In this document: one piece after another, positions 41,819 to 53,281 of the stretch | Numbering within the stretch: the stretch's first letter is position 1 | How the letters are laid out: each line of letters starts with the position of its first letter | Assembly (NCBI GenBank): GCA_030537135.1 | Contig: JAUNOP010000002.1 | Location: 74,507-128,613 of the forward strand | Direction of reading: 5' to 3' | Source of the DNA: Eubacteriales bacterium | GTDB taxonomy: Bacteria; Bacillota; Clostridia; Lachnospirales; Lachnospiraceae | DNA: 54,107 bases | Made by a program: the position numbers and the translations under genes | The notes under the pieces: generated by a model | Database searches by the model: none | What the model saw: the letters and a program-made list of their open reading frames with translations, nothing else | Told to the model about the DNA's origin: nothing

Positions 41819-43183
41819 ATGAAGAAAAAATGGCTGGCACTTTTAATGTGTGGAGCAATGGCAGCATCTATGGGCGTAAGCGTATACGCAGATGAGGAAG
41901 CTGATGCAGCCGAGGCAGAGGCAACTGCTGTTACTACTGTAGGACCAGAGGATGGAACACATTTTGAGCTGTGGACATTCGTAGACTTACATAATGAGTT
42001 CTACGCAAAGATGGTTGAGGAGTGGAACGAGCTGAACCCAGACAAACAGCTTAATGTTACCTTCAGTACTTATCCATATGGAGATATGCACAACAAGCTG
42101 ATGATGTCCCTGCAGGCAGGCTCAGGAGCTCCTGACATCTGCGATATCGAGATCGGACAGTTCCCGAACTACACAGGCGTTGACTGCCCTCTGTACGACC
42201 TGACAGACGCTCTGGCTCCATATGAAGACACAATGGTTCAGTCAAGACTTGATGTATATTCCAAGGAAGACGGTACCAGAGTTGGTGTTCCGACACACGT
42301 TGGTGCTACTGTTATGTACTGGAATGCAGAGATTTTTGAAGAGTATGGTCTGGATTACAAGTCTGTAAAGACATGGGACGACTATACCGCACTCGGCGAG
42401 CAGCTGAAGGAAGCCTCCAACGGCGAAGTATATCTGACATCTGTAGATACCGGCGGTGTTGACTGGATGTGGATTGCTATGGCTGAGTATGGCGAGGACT
42501 GGACAGGCGGCCCTGGCGGAACCCCGAACGTACAGCTGGAGTCTGTTGAGAAGATGATGACCATGCAGCAGCAGTGGCTGAACGATGGAATCGCGATGAT
42601 TTCCACAGACGGACATACTGATACAGACGGATGCCGTGTTCCGATTTCTGAAGGCAAGATTGCTTCCTTCCCGAAGGCCATGTGGTACATGAGCCGTTTC
42701 ACAGGCTATGAAGCTATGAAGACCTTGGAAGGCAAGTTTGACATTACTACAGTTCCTGTATTTGAGGAAGGCCAGAAGTGCTCTGTAGGTATTGGCGGTA
42801 CTGGTACTGTTGTTACAAACGAGTGCGAGAATCCTGAGTTGGCAGCAGAGTGGCTGGCATGGGCAAAATGCTCACCAGAAGGTGAAGCTCACATCTGGGC
42901 AGACCTTGGATTTGATGTCTGCAACACAGCTCTGTGGTCTGATGAAGAGTTTGCTTATGATGAATCCAATATTTACAATACCTTCTTCCGCGTAAAGCCA
43001 TATGAGGTTCTGAACGAGCTGGCTGAGGCAGACGCTATCGGTACTGTATATACAACATCTGCATCTCCGACAATCAACGACTATATGTGTACCACAACTC
43101 TGAACTATGTGTTTGAGGATGGCATGGATGTAGCTGAGGCTCTTCAGGATGCTCAGGACTACATTGATATGGAACTTAGCTAA
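41819..43183 (+). CDS. Sugar ABC transporter substrate-binding protein
   Basis: 454 residues. Residues 1-24 are a signal peptide ending VYA before DEEADAAEAE; Cys11 is not in a proper lipobox, so lipid anchoring is doubtful. The mature protein is a family-1 solute-binding protein (FELWTFVDLHNEFYAKMVEEWNE, MMSLQAGSGAPDICDIEIGQF, VPTHVGATVMYWNAEIFEEYGL, KTWDDYTALGEQL, MWYMSRFTGYEAMK). The position between two permease genes and GH51 enzymes suggests arabino-oligosaccharides, like AraN. Very strong AAAGGAGG ribosome site. A hairpin follows before the permease genes. Confidence 0.9.
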   Translation: MKKKWLALLMCGAMAASMGVSVYADEEADAAEAEATAVTTVGPEDGTHFELWTFVDLHNEFYAKMVEEWNELNPDKQLNVTFSTYPYGDMHNKLMMSLQAGSGAPDICDIEIGQFPNYTGVDCPLYDLTDALAPYEDTMVQSRLDVYSKEDGTRVGVPTHVGATVMYWNAEIFEEYGLDYKSVKTWDDYTALGEQLKEASNGEVYLTSVDTGGVDWMWIAMAEYGEDWTGGPGGTPNVQLESVEKMMTMQQQWLNDGIAMISTDGHTDTDGCRVPISEGKIASFPKAMWYMSRFTGYEAMKTLEGKFDITTVPVFEEGQKCSVGIGGTGTVVTNECENPELAAEWLAWAKCSPEGEAHIWADLGFDVCNTALWSDEEFAYDESNIYNTFFRVKPYEVLNELAEADAIGTVYTTSASPTINDYMCTTTLNYVFEDGMDVAEALQDAQDYIDMELS

Positions 43184-43247
43184 GCTGTTTTTCCATAAGA
43201 TATAAGGCGAATATAATTGTTCTGCCAATGAATAGGAAATAGTAGGG

Positions 43248-43280
43248 GAGGCCTGGGAATCGCATTCCCAGGCCTCTTTT
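43248..43280 (+). terminator. Intra-operon terminator/attenuator after the binding protein
   Basis: GAGGCCTGGGAAT (43248-43260) pairs perfectly with ATTCCCAGGCCTC (43264-43276), followed by TTTT. It would lower expression of the permeases relative to the binding protein. Confidence 0.85.
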
Positions 43281-43318
43281 GCGCAAATGGAAAGAGAAAA
43301 AGAAAGGAGGAATACATC

Positions 43319-44224
43319 GTGAACAAGGCGAAAAAGTTATTGTATTCCCAGAAAGTTGCACCGTATGTGTTTGTGCTTCCCTTTGTTTTGAGTTTGTTGA
43401 TTTTCTGGCTGTATCCGCTGATCAGCGGTATTGTCATGAGCTTCCAGGAGGTTTCCTTTGGGGGAAAGACCTTTGTAGGAATGACAAACTATCAGAAGCT
43501 TGCCGGAGATAAATTCTTCTCCACAGCCGTAAAAAACAGTGTTGAGTATATGATTCTTACATTGATTCTTATGATTCCGATTCCTATGGTTCTTGCAGTT
43601 CTGATGGAAAGCCGTCTGACAAAGGCAAGAGGCGTATGGAAGGTTATCATGTATGTTCCGGCTCTGACTTCTGTAGTTATTTCTGGTTTGATGTTCCGTT
43701 TGATGTTCTCTGAGGGCGACAATGGTCAGATGAACGTATTGTTACATATGTTTGGTCAGCCCAGCTTTGCATGGCTGAAGACAAAGTCCACTGCCTGGTG
43801 CGCGCTGCTTCTTCTGTGTCTGTGGAGATGGACAGGAGTAAACATGCTGTACTTTATATCTGGTCTGAAGGCTATTGATACCTCTCTCTATGAGTCAGCA
43901 AGTATTGACGGAGCAAACTCCAAGCAGCAGTTCTGGTATATCACACTTCCGCTTTTGAAACCAACAACCATTTATGTGCTTACAATTTCCGTATTCGCAG
44001 GCTTGTCCATGTTCCTTGAGAGCTTTATGCTGTGGAATGGCAACTCCTCGCCAAAGAATATCGGTTTGACCATTGTAGGTTATCTATATAAGCGAGGTAT
44101 TGAGAAAAACGATATGGGTTATGCCTGTGCAGTTGGTGTGGTTCTGATGATCATCGCTCTGATTATCAACTTTATCCAGCTTTTTGCTACTGGCACAATG
44201 AGCTTCAAGAAGAAGGAGGATTAG
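43319..44224 (+). CDS. Sugar ABC transporter permease (AraP-like)
   Basis: 301 residues from GTG behind AAAGGAGG. Six membrane segments can be drawn, starting at YVFVLPFVLSLLIFWLYPL. The coupling loop ESASIDGANSKQQFWYITLPLLKP is the EAA motif that contacts the ATPase. It is a MalF/UgpA-type subunit and pairs with the next gene. No ATPase gene is in the locus, so a shared MsmX-type ATPase is likely. Confidence 0.92.
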   Translation: MNKAKKLLYSQKVAPYVFVLPFVLSLLIFWLYPLISGIVMSFQEVSFGGKTFVGMTNYQKLAGDKFFSTAVKNSVEYMILTLILMIPIPMVLAVLMESRLTKARGVWKVIMYVPALTSVVISGLMFRLMFSEGDNGQMNVLLHMFGQPSFAWLKTKSTAWCALLLLCLWRWTGVNMLYFISGLKAIDTSLYESASIDGANSKQQFWYITLPLLKPTTIYVLTISVFAGLSMFLESFMLWNGNSSPKNIGLTIVGYLYKRGIEKNDMGYACAVGVVLMIIALIINFIQLFATGTMSFKKKED

Positions 44225-44228
44225 TGAT

Positions 44229-45131
44229 ATGGCAGCGAATACTCCAAAACAGAAAACAATGGAATCCAATCATAAGGTGGGAACCTTTTTATCTACAGGC
44301 TTGTTTGTGATTGTGTGTGGCTTTATTGCCTTTCCTCTGGTTGCAGGCTTTCTCGGTTCCTTCCGTCCAGGTTCAGAGGTCGTGACAAAGGGTCTGTCTC
44401 TTGACTTTAAGTCACCGCTCAGCCTGAACAATTATAAGTACCTCTTTGCAATGTTTAATCCGAACAATAAGGACCAGACAGCTCTGGTAGACTCCAGAAA
44501 ATATTTTATGTGGTATAAGAACAGTCTGGTTCTGACCATTACGACTGTAATTTTAACCCTTTTGGTCTGCTACTTTATTGCCTATGGTCTGACCATGTAC
44601 AAGTTCAAGCTTGGCGGATTTTTGTTCTTCATGGTTATTGCAACAATGTCCGTACCATTTGAAATCCTGATGCTTCCTCTGTACCAGGAGATCACGGTTC
44701 TTGGAATTATCAACTCCAATGCAGGTGTTATTCTGCCGGGACTATGTGCGGCCGGAACGATATTCTTCTTCCGACAATACATGACGACTCTTCCAAAAGA
44801 GCTTCTGGATGCTGCCCGTGTTGACGGCTGTACAGAGTATGGTATCAGCGTAAAGATTATGATGCCGATTACAAAACCGGCTTTTGCTTCTCAGGCAATC
44901 ATGTGCGCAATGGGTTCCTGGAACAATATGCTGTGGCCGATGATGGTGTTCCGTGATACAAGCAAGTTTACCCTTCAGATTGGTCTGAATACATTATTAA
45001 CTCCATATGGAAACAACTATGATTTGCTGATTGCAGGTTCTATGTTTGGTATTCTTCCAATCCTGGTTATCTATTTGATTTTTAATAGATATCTGGTTGA
45101 TGGTATGACGTCTGGTGCTGTAAAGGGTTAA
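44229..45131 (+). CDS. Carbohydrate ABC transporter permease (AraQ-like)
   Basis: 300 residues, MalG/UgpE type. A first membrane segment at about 20-40 (STGLFVIVCGFIAFPLVAGFLG) is followed by five more, and the EAA loop is DAARVDGCTEYGISVKIMMPITKPA. It begins 4 bases after the upstream permease stop. With that protein it forms the channel for arabino-oligosaccharides or a related sugar. Confidence 0.92.
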   Translation: MAANTPKQKTMESNHKVGTFLSTGLFVIVCGFIAFPLVAGFLGSFRPGSEVVTKGLSLDFKSPLSLNNYKYLFAMFNPNNKDQTALVDSRKYFMWYKNSLVLTITTVILTLLVCYFIAYGLTMYKFKLGGFLFFMVIATMSVPFEILMLPLYQEITVLGIINSNAGVILPGLCAAGTIFFFRQYMTTLPKELLDAARVDGCTEYGISVKIMMPITKPAFASQAIMCAMGSWNNMLWPMMVFRDTSKFTLQIGLNTLLTPYGNNYDLLIAGSMFGILPILVIYLIFNRYLVDGMTSGAVKG

Positions 45132-45168
45132 ACAGCATAGGCCTGAATATACAGGCGGCTTGGAAAAT

Positions 45169-46763
<1,595 letters not shown>

Positions 46764-46844
46764 GAGAATTGTTCTTTCAGGGATAAGCTTTGAAAAACAA
46801 TTTTTCATCAGAAGTATGATTTTTACATATGTGCCAATACTAAA

Positions 46845-46877
46845 CGTGTCTGGGAGAAATCTCAGACACGCTTTTTA
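46845..46877 (+). terminator. Terminator after the second GH51 gene
   Basis: CGTGTCTG (46845-46852) pairs with CAGACACG (46863-46870), followed by CTTTTT. Confidence 0.85.
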
Positions 46878-46885
46878 TATTAAAC

Positions 46886-47012
46886 GATAAAAGGTAATAC
46901 CTTTTGACTCAAGCATCTATGTTTGCTGTTTAATATAAAACCTTCGGGGAATGCGCACGATTTTTGCTGCGCTTAAGCGCAGGAAACATCAGAAAGAAAG
47001 CATTTATGATGT
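46886..47012. promoter_or_regulatory. Three inverted repeats before the 143-residue protein
   Basis: AAAAGGT-N3-ACCTTTT lies near 46887-46903; CTGCGCTTAAGCGCAG (46967-46982) is a perfect 16-base palindrome; GGAAACATCA and TGATGTTTCC (about 46982-47015) form a 10-bp stem. They may be operators or leader structures; no clear promoter was found. Confidence 0.5.
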
Positions 47013-47054
47013 TTCCTATATGTATAAAGAAATAGAAGAAAGAAGGGACAGCAT

Positions 47055-47486
47055 ATGGAAGCACAGTCAAGAAAGCTTCTGGAGGAATGTAATTCCGGAT
47101 GCAAGATGGCAGTAAACAGTATGAATCAGGTAGGGGAATATGTGACAGACAAGAAATTAAATGCAGTCCTTGCCGATTATAAGCAAAAGCATGAGGCGCT
47201 TCAGAGAGAATCTGCAAGGCTTCTTCATGCGGACGGAGAAAAGGAAAAACAGCCAGGGGCTATGGCTTCAGCGTTTTCCTGGATGACAACGGAAATGAAA
47301 ATGATGCTCAACGATGACAGCAATCAGGTTGCAAAACTCATGATGGACGGCTGCAACATGGGCATTCAGTCTATCAGTGAATGCGAGAACCAGTGTCCGG
47401 ACGCTTCTCCTGAAAGCCGTTCTCTGGCTCGCAGACTGGTACAGACAGAGCAGAATTTTATGCAGGAGATGCAGCAGTTCCTCTGA
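47055..47486 (+). CDS. Uncharacterised helical protein with cysteines
   Basis: 143 residues, almost entirely helical in appearance. Cysteine pairs occur in EECNSGCKMAV and SECENQCPD, plus GCNMG between. QVGEYVTDKKLNAVLADYKQKHEALQRES and NDDSNQVAKLMMDGCNMGIQSI suggest an antiparallel four-helix bundle, like DUF2383- or ferritin-type proteins, but metal-binding Glu/His spacing is not obvious. I do not recognise the family with certainty. It is a single gene with three palindromes upstream and a terminator shared with the convergent MutS-like gene. Confidence 0.65.
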   Translation: MEAQSRKLLEECNSGCKMAVNSMNQVGEYVTDKKLNAVLADYKQKHEALQRESARLLHADGEKEKQPGAMASAFSWMTTEMKMMLNDDSNQVAKLMMDGCNMGIQSISECENQCPDASPESRSLARRLVQTEQNFMQEMQQFL

Positions 47487-47499
47487 TGTAAACAGCAGG

Positions 47500-47544
47500 A
47501 AAGTCCTCCTCTTTGAATATTCTGTGACAAGAGGAGGACTTTTC
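47500..47544. terminator. Bidirectional terminator
   Basis: AAAGTCCTCCTCTT (47500-47513) pairs with AAGAGGAGGACTTT (47529-47542); T or A runs flank it on both strands. It serves two convergent genes. Confidence 0.88.
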
Positions 47545-47556
47545 TCAAGACACGCT

Positions 47557-49188
47557 CTAGCGCCTTTGGCAGAGCTGTTCAAAGGTAACGCCGTATTTTT
47601 CAGCAATATCCCTTGCATAGCTCTGACCCTCAGGAGGAGACAAAAGTACCTTGTAAGAGCGGTTCCCTCCTTCCATTGCCACAATCAGGCTGGCAGCCTC
47701 GCTGTCACTTGGAAGGGAAGCATTGAATTCGTCCAGATTCTCGGCAAGCTTGTGCATATGACTGTTGAAAATGGTTCTGGCTCCAAGTACTTTCAGAGCC
47801 TTCAGAGCATCGTGGGCAATGTAAAAGCCTTCCTCAAAGGAAGTAGTGGAAAAGGATTCATTAAGAAGAATGAGGCTCTTGTCTGTGGCAGACAGATACA
47901 GGTCACGGAAACGCCTGGACTCTTCTCCGAGCCGTCCAAAATCCACGGTTTTGTTCTCATCTGCCGGAAAATGTGTAAAAATATTGTCAACAGGGCTGAA
48001 AGCAAAGCGCTCTGCCGGAACATAGATACCGTTCTGTGCAAGCCAGAAAGCCAGGGCAACTCCCTGAGTGATGGTTGTCTTACCTCCCCGGTTGGCTCCT
48101 GTGAGGACATAGATGCGTCTCTTGGAACAAAAATCCAGGTCATTGGCTACGATTGCTTCTGGGGCATGCTTTACAAGCTTAAGATTGTAGACTCCCTTTG
48201 CCTCCATAGAACGCAAAGAGGTGTCCAGTATTTCGGACTTACAAAAGGAATAGCCCTCCTTTATCCGCGCTTCTATCCAGTCAGCCCATCTTACATAATA
48301 GAGAAATTCCGGGATAAGCGAGGAAAGCTCATAAATACTCACATCCACATGACGGGAAAGCACGTTTTTAAGCTTTTTTACGGTCGAAGAGAGCATGTGC
48401 GAGGTGATTCGGTCCAGAATCTGCAGCGGACTGTCAGAGGTAGCATCCTGGTTGAATCTGGGAAGAATGTCGTCAGGCCCTTCCATGTAGGTACGGAAGC
48501 TTCGGGGATTCTCTGGACCGGTTCCCTTGCTTATGGCGTCTCCGCGAACAAGAAAATCACAGAAATGGGAGAGTACTCCGGTCTTTGTAAAGGGCTTCTC
48601 ATTTACAGAGACAATTCCCACGCCGTTTGGCTCAAAGCGCTCATTGATGTTCACTCCCAGTGTGACGCTCTTGATCTGATTGATATCTCTGGAAAGCTTG
48701 GCAGTATCCTCGCGGAGGGCGCTAAAGCCCTCTTTGTCATAGAGACCCTGCACATAGTCCCGAAGACCAATAAGCCCCTCTGAATGAAGGTCTGCATGGG
48801 AGAGACAGGCAGAAATATCGTCTACACAGACAATGTAATCCCGGATTTCAGAAAGGCGGTGTACCAAATCCCACACGCTGGCTGTGTCTGTCTCCTCATG
48901 AAAGCCCTTGTAGCTCTCAAGAAAGTTTACCTTTTCCAGAAGCTCAAGGAGACTGCTTCGCAGAGAAGGGTTGTCCATGATGTCCTGGAAAATGTCGCTT
49001 CTGTAGCGGCATACCTGTGCATTGTCAGTCATGGAAATCATGAAGCTTTTGAAAAGATTCTGTTCCTTCTTATCTTCTGTAATCAATGAGCAGATTTGCT
49101 CGACAGACAGATCGTTGATAGTCTCAGCAGGAAGCGGATGGAAAGCAGTATCCACTCCTCTGGGGCATAGCAGGCTCAATTTTCTCAT
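47557..49188 (-). CDS. MutS-like ATPase (DNA mismatch repair MutS homologue)
   Basis: 543 residues. The C-terminal part (about 350-540) is a MutS domain V ATPase: Walker A TGANRGGKTTITQ, a long switch region TVDFGRLGEESRRFRDLYLSATDKS, Walker B-type LILLNESFSTTSFEEG, and ARTIFNSHMHKL. The N-terminal 340 residues are lever/clamp-like helices; the mismatch-reading domain I (with FxE) is absent. Walker B has Asn-Glu where MutS has Asp-Glu. Such short MutS homologues are not standard mismatch repair, and their target is unknown. There is no partner gene: the neighbour is convergent. Confidence 0.82.
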   Translation of the reverse strand: MRKLSLLCPRGVDTAFHPLPAETINDLSVEQICSLITEDKKEQNLFKSFMISMTDNAQVCRYRSDIFQDIMDNPSLRSSLLELLEKVNFLESYKGFHEETDTASVWDLVHRLSEIRDYIVCVDDISACLSHADLHSEGLIGLRDYVQGLYDKEGFSALREDTAKLSRDINQIKSVTLGVNINERFEPNGVGIVSVNEKPFTKTGVLSHFCDFLVRGDAISKGTGPENPRSFRTYMEGPDDILPRFNQDATSDSPLQILDRITSHMLSSTVKKLKNVLSRHVDVSIYELSSLIPEFLYYVRWADWIEARIKEGYSFCKSEILDTSLRSMEAKGVYNLKLVKHAPEAIVANDLDFCSKRRIYVLTGANRGGKTTITQGVALAFWLAQNGIYVPAERFAFSPVDNIFTHFPADENKTVDFGRLGEESRRFRDLYLSATDKSLILLNESFSTTSFEEGFYIAHDALKALKVLGARTIFNSHMHKLAENLDEFNASLPSDSEAASLIVAMEGGNRSYKVLLSPPEGQSYARDIAEKYGVTFEQLCQRR

Positions 49189-49304
49189 ATGCGATACCTC
49201 TTCCTATGTATATATAAACGAGATTGTTTACTTTATATAGCTTTAGTATATCGAAAAAAGCAGAAAAATACAAGCAAAGAACAGCTGATATTGCGGATGG
49301 CGTC

Positions 49305-49470
49305 TGCCTACGTGTTACTGTTCACTCCGTTCTCAGTAACGAGGCCAAAATTCATTCCAGATTGCCTGCAGCAATGGAATTTTGGCTTGTATGTCTCGGG
49401 ATTTTGGCATATACATGCCAAAACACCTCGCGGGACAGTAGCCGTGTGAACAGTAACGCCTACGTTACTG
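49305..49470. repeat. Structured intergenic element with nested inverted repeats
   Basis: Outer arms GTTACTGTTCAC (49314-49325) and GTGAACAGTAAC (49446-49457) are perfect inverted repeats; CAGTAACG (49334-49341) and CGTTACTG (49463-49470) add a second pair. Inside, GCCAAAATTC/GAATTTTGGC and TTTTGGCAT/ATGCCAAAA form two hairpins. It looks like a MITE-like or RNA-structured unit. It lies between the MutS-like gene and the ilvN promoter. Confidence 0.7.
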
Positions 49471-49571
49471 GGAACAGCAACCTGCCTATTGCTTACTGTA
49501 TCAAGTTAAAGTGATAATTTTTATAAAAACAGATGTTCCTCACACAAACACATTTTTTTTGGCTTTGCGCA

Positions 49572-49599
49572 TTGACAAAATTGGGATTGTTGGTATAAT
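49572..49599 (+). promoter_or_regulatory. Promoter of the ilvN operon
   Basis: TTGACA (49572-49577), 16 bases, TATAAT (49594-49599). The leader is only about 35 bases, so no room exists for a T-box. Confidence 0.85.
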
Positions 49600-49639
49600 G
49601 AATAAAGTGTACTTATTGAAAAGATAAAGGAAGGGTATT

Positions 49640-50143
49640 ATGCAGAAGAGAATTATATCATTGCTTGTAGATAATACATCCGGTGTACTGAGCCGGGTTT
49701 CCGGCCTGTTCAGCCGCCGTGGCTATAACATTGACAGCCTCACAGTAGGCGTAACCGCAGACACCAGATATTCCCGTATGACAGTAGCCTGCAGCGGAGA
49801 CGAGCTGATTCTGGAGCAGATTGTAAAGCAGCTGGCCAAGCTTGTGGATGTGAGAGATATCAAGGTTCTTGCGCGCGACAACAGTGTGGTGAGAGAGCTT
49901 TTGCTTGCCAAGATTGCAGCAAAGCCGTCAGAGAGACAGGGCGTTATTGCGGTAGCAGATATTTTTCGCGCCAAGATTGTGGATGTGACTCCAGAGTCTA
50001 TTACTATGGAGCTGACAGGAAATAAGAGCAAGCTTGAGGCCTTTCTCAGGCTTTTGGCAGATTATGAAATCCTGGAGCTGGCTCGTACAGGTATCACAGC
50101 CCTGTCCAGAGGCTCTGAGGATGTAACTGTGCTGGATGATTGA
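49640..50143 (+). CDS. ilvN: Acetolactate synthase small (regulatory) subunit
   Basis: 167 residues. An ACT domain begins at once (RIISLLVDNTSGVLSRVSGLFSRRGYNIDSLTVG), followed by the second ACT-like domain (AVADIFRAKIVDVTPESITMELTGNKSKLEAFLRLL). This subunit gives valine feedback control to the catalytic IlvB subunit, which is not in the window. AAGGAAGGG precedes the ATG. It is first in the branched-chain amino-acid run; ilvC follows 73 bases later. Confidence 0.95.
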   Translation: MQKRIISLLVDNTSGVLSRVSGLFSRRGYNIDSLTVGVTADTRYSRMTVACSGDELILEQIVKQLAKLVDVRDIKVLARDNSVVRELLLAKIAAKPSERQGVIAVADIFRAKIVDVTPESITMELTGNKSKLEAFLRLLADYEILELARTGITALSRGSEDVTVLDD

Positions 50144-50204
50144 CAGCAGAGAAGGTTAGCTAGGGGTTTTTGCCCTTAACATATTTTTTTTACATAATTT
50201 TTAG

Positions 50205-51230
<1,026 letters not shown>

Positions 51231-51261
51231 TTCAGACAAACAGCTGGTTTGGCAGCAGATA

Positions 51262-51305
51262 AAAGGGAAGGCAGAGCTTTAGACAGCAGATGGCCTTCCC
51301 TTTTT
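51262..51305 (+). terminator. Terminator after ilvC
   Basis: GGGAAGGC (51265-51272) pairs with GCCTTCCC (51293-51300), followed by five T. Confidence 0.85.
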
Positions 51306-51380
51306 GCGCGATAAACCCGGAAAAGGACTGTCATGCTAGCACGGGCAGACGTTTTCCGAGCAACGAATTGCGAACAGCAA
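51306..51380. repeat. Composite dispersed repeat before leuC
   Basis: GCGCGATAAACCCGGAAA and the following TGTCATGCTAGC block resemble 2484-2530, and CGAATTGCGAACAGC near 51360 resembles the right part of the REP-like family. No gene is seen between here and leuC. Confidence 0.55.
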
Positions 51381-51492
51381 CCAACCTTTCTTTTGAAACG
51401 AACATCATGATATATGGGCTTGTAATAAGGCTCTTAGTTATGATAAAATCAGGAATGGAGATTACAAAAATAGATTTAGGAGGAAAATTAAC

Positions 51493-52761
51493 ATGGGAAT
51501 GACAATGACACAGAAGATTCTGGCTGCCCATGCAGGACTGGATTATGTAGAAGCCGGACAGCTCATTGAGGCAGATCTGGATCTGGTGCTGGGAAATGAC
51601 ATTACCTCGCCGGTGGCAATCCACGAGATGGATAAGATGACTGTTCAGACTGTGTTTGATAAGGATAAAATCGCGCTTGTTATGGACCATTTTATCCCGA
51701 ATAAGGATATTAAATCAGCAGAACACTGTAAGTGTGTCCGCGATTTTGCCTGTCGGCATGATATCACCAACTATTTTGATGTGGGACAGATGGGAATTGA
51801 GCATGCGCTGCTTCCTGAGCAGGGACTTACAGTGGCCGGAGATGTGATTATCGGAGCAGATTCTCACACCTGTACATATGGAGCCCTCGGCGCCTTTTCC
51901 ACAGGCGTGGGAAGCACAGACATGGCAGCTGGCATGGCAACTGGAAAAGCCTGGTTTAAGGTTCCGTCTGCTATTAAATTCAATATTGTTGGAAAGCCCC
52001 GAAAATGGGTCAGCGGAAAGGACGTGATTCTGCATATCATCGGCCTCATCGGCGTAGACGGAGCGCTCTATAAATCCATGGAATTTGTGGGAGAGGGCAT
52101 CAAAAATCTGACAATGGACGACCGCTTCACCATCGCGAATATGGCGATTGAGGCAGGCGGAAAGAATGGCATTTTCCCTGTGGACGAGCTTGCAGAAAGC
52201 TATATGAAGGAGCATTCCAAGCGTTCATACAAGGTGTACGAGGCAGATGAGGATGCTGTTTATGATGCAGAATATACGATTGATTTGACTGCTCTGGAGC
52301 CTACCGTTGCTTTCCCGCACCTGCCGGAAAATACCAGAGTTATGAGCGAAATCAAGGATGAGGTTGTGATAGACCAGGCAGTTATCGGCTCCTGTACAAA
52401 CGGAAGAATCGACGACCTGCGCACAGCAGCAGAGATTCTTAAGGGACGGAAGGTAAAGAAGGGAGTCCGCTGCATCATTATTCCAGCCACGCAGTCCATC
52501 TATCTTCAGGCAATGGAGGAAGGGCTTCTGAAAATCTTCATTGAAGCAGGCGCTGTGGTAAGCACTCCTACCTGCGGTCCGTGCCTGGGAGGCTATATGG
52601 GAATTCTGGCAGCAGGAGAGCGCTGTATCTCCACCACAAACCGCAACTTTGTGGGACGTATGGGACATGTGGAATCAGAGGTTTATCTGGCAAGCCCAGC
52701 AGTAGCGGCAGCAAGCGCTGTTACCGGCAAAATCTGCGCGCCGGATGTACTGGGATTATAG
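51493..52761 (+). CDS. leuC: 3-isopropylmalate dehydratase large subunit
   Basis: 422 residues, the shorter HacA/LeuC type common in Firmicutes and archaea. The three cysteines that hold the 4Fe-4S cluster lie in [11 protein letters not shown] and [13 protein letters not shown]. Also [23 protein letters not shown] and [26 protein letters not shown]. With LeuD it isomerises 2- to 3-isopropylmalate in leucine synthesis; a homoaconitase or citramalate role is possible. RBS AGGAGG before the ATG; leuD starts 12 bases after the stop. Confidence 0.95.
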   Translation: MGMTMTQKILAAHAGLDYVEAGQLIEADLDLVLGNDITSPVAIHEMDKMTVQTVFDKDKIALVMDHFIPNKDIKSAEHCKCVRDFACRHDITNYFDVGQMGIEHALLPEQGLTVAGDVIIGADSHTCTYGALGAFSTGVGSTDMAAGMATGKAWFKVPSAIKFNIVGKPRKWVSGKDVILHIIGLIGVDGALYKSMEFVGEGIKNLTMDDRFTIANMAIEAGGKNGIFPVDELAESYMKEHSKRSYKVYEADEDAVYDAEYTIDLTALEPTVAFPHLPENTRVMSEIKDEVVIDQAVIGSCTNGRIDDLRTAAEILKGRKVKKGVRCIIIPATQSIYLQAMEEGLLKIFIEAGAVVSTPTCGPCLGGYMGILAAGERCISTTNRNFVGRMGHVESEVYLASPAVAAASAVTGKICAPDVLGL

Positions 52762-52773
52762 GAGGAAAAAGAA

Positions 52774-53265
52774 ATGAAGGCAAACGGAACGGTTTTTAAA
52801 TATGGAGATAATGTAGACACAGATGTAATCATTCCCGCACGTTATTTAAATTCCTCTGACCCTGCAGAGCTTGCTGCCCATTGCATGGAGGATATTGACA
52901 GAGAATTTGTGGGAAAGGTAAAGAAGGGCGATATTATTGTTGCAGACAAGAACTTTGGCTGCGGCTCATCCAGAGAGCATGCTCCCATTGCCATCAAGGC
53001 AGCCGGCGTAAGCTGCGTAATTGCAGAGACCTTTGCGCGCATTTTTTATCGCAATGCCATCAACATTGGTCTTCCGATTATCGAGTGTCCGGAGGCTTCC
53101 AGGGGAATCGAAGCAGGAGACCAGGTTGAGGTGGATTTTGATTCTGGAATGATTTATAACCGCACAAAGGGAACCCAGTTCAAGGGACAGGCTTTCCCTG
53201 AATTCATGCAGAGAATTATCAAAGCAGAGGGACTGGTGAACTATATTAATCAGAAGAATGCGTAA
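52774..53265 (+). CDS. leuD: 3-isopropylmalate dehydratase small subunit
   Basis: 163 residues. The swivel domain carries [38 protein letters not shown] with the substrate-binding Ser-Arg, and [18 protein letters not shown]. It is the partner of LeuC and lies 12 bases after it (RBS AGGAGG). After it the operon ends in repeats and a terminator-like hairpin; leuB, ilvB and ilvD, often linked in relatives, are not here. Confidence 0.95.
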   Translation: MKANGTVFKYGDNVDTDVIIPARYLNSSDPAELAAHCMEDIDREFVGKVKKGDIIVADKNFGCGSSREHAPIAIKAAGVSCVIAETFARIFYRNAINIGLPIIECPEASRGIEAGDQVEVDFDSGMIYNRTKGTQFKGQAFPEFMQRIIKAEGLVNYINQKNA

Positions 53266-53281
53266 TGTACTCCCGCTACTT

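Noticed and set aside
47377-48783. 468-residue plus-strand open frame opposite the MutS-like gene
   Set aside because: It lies wholly antisense to a gene with clear motifs and has no ribosome site or family match.
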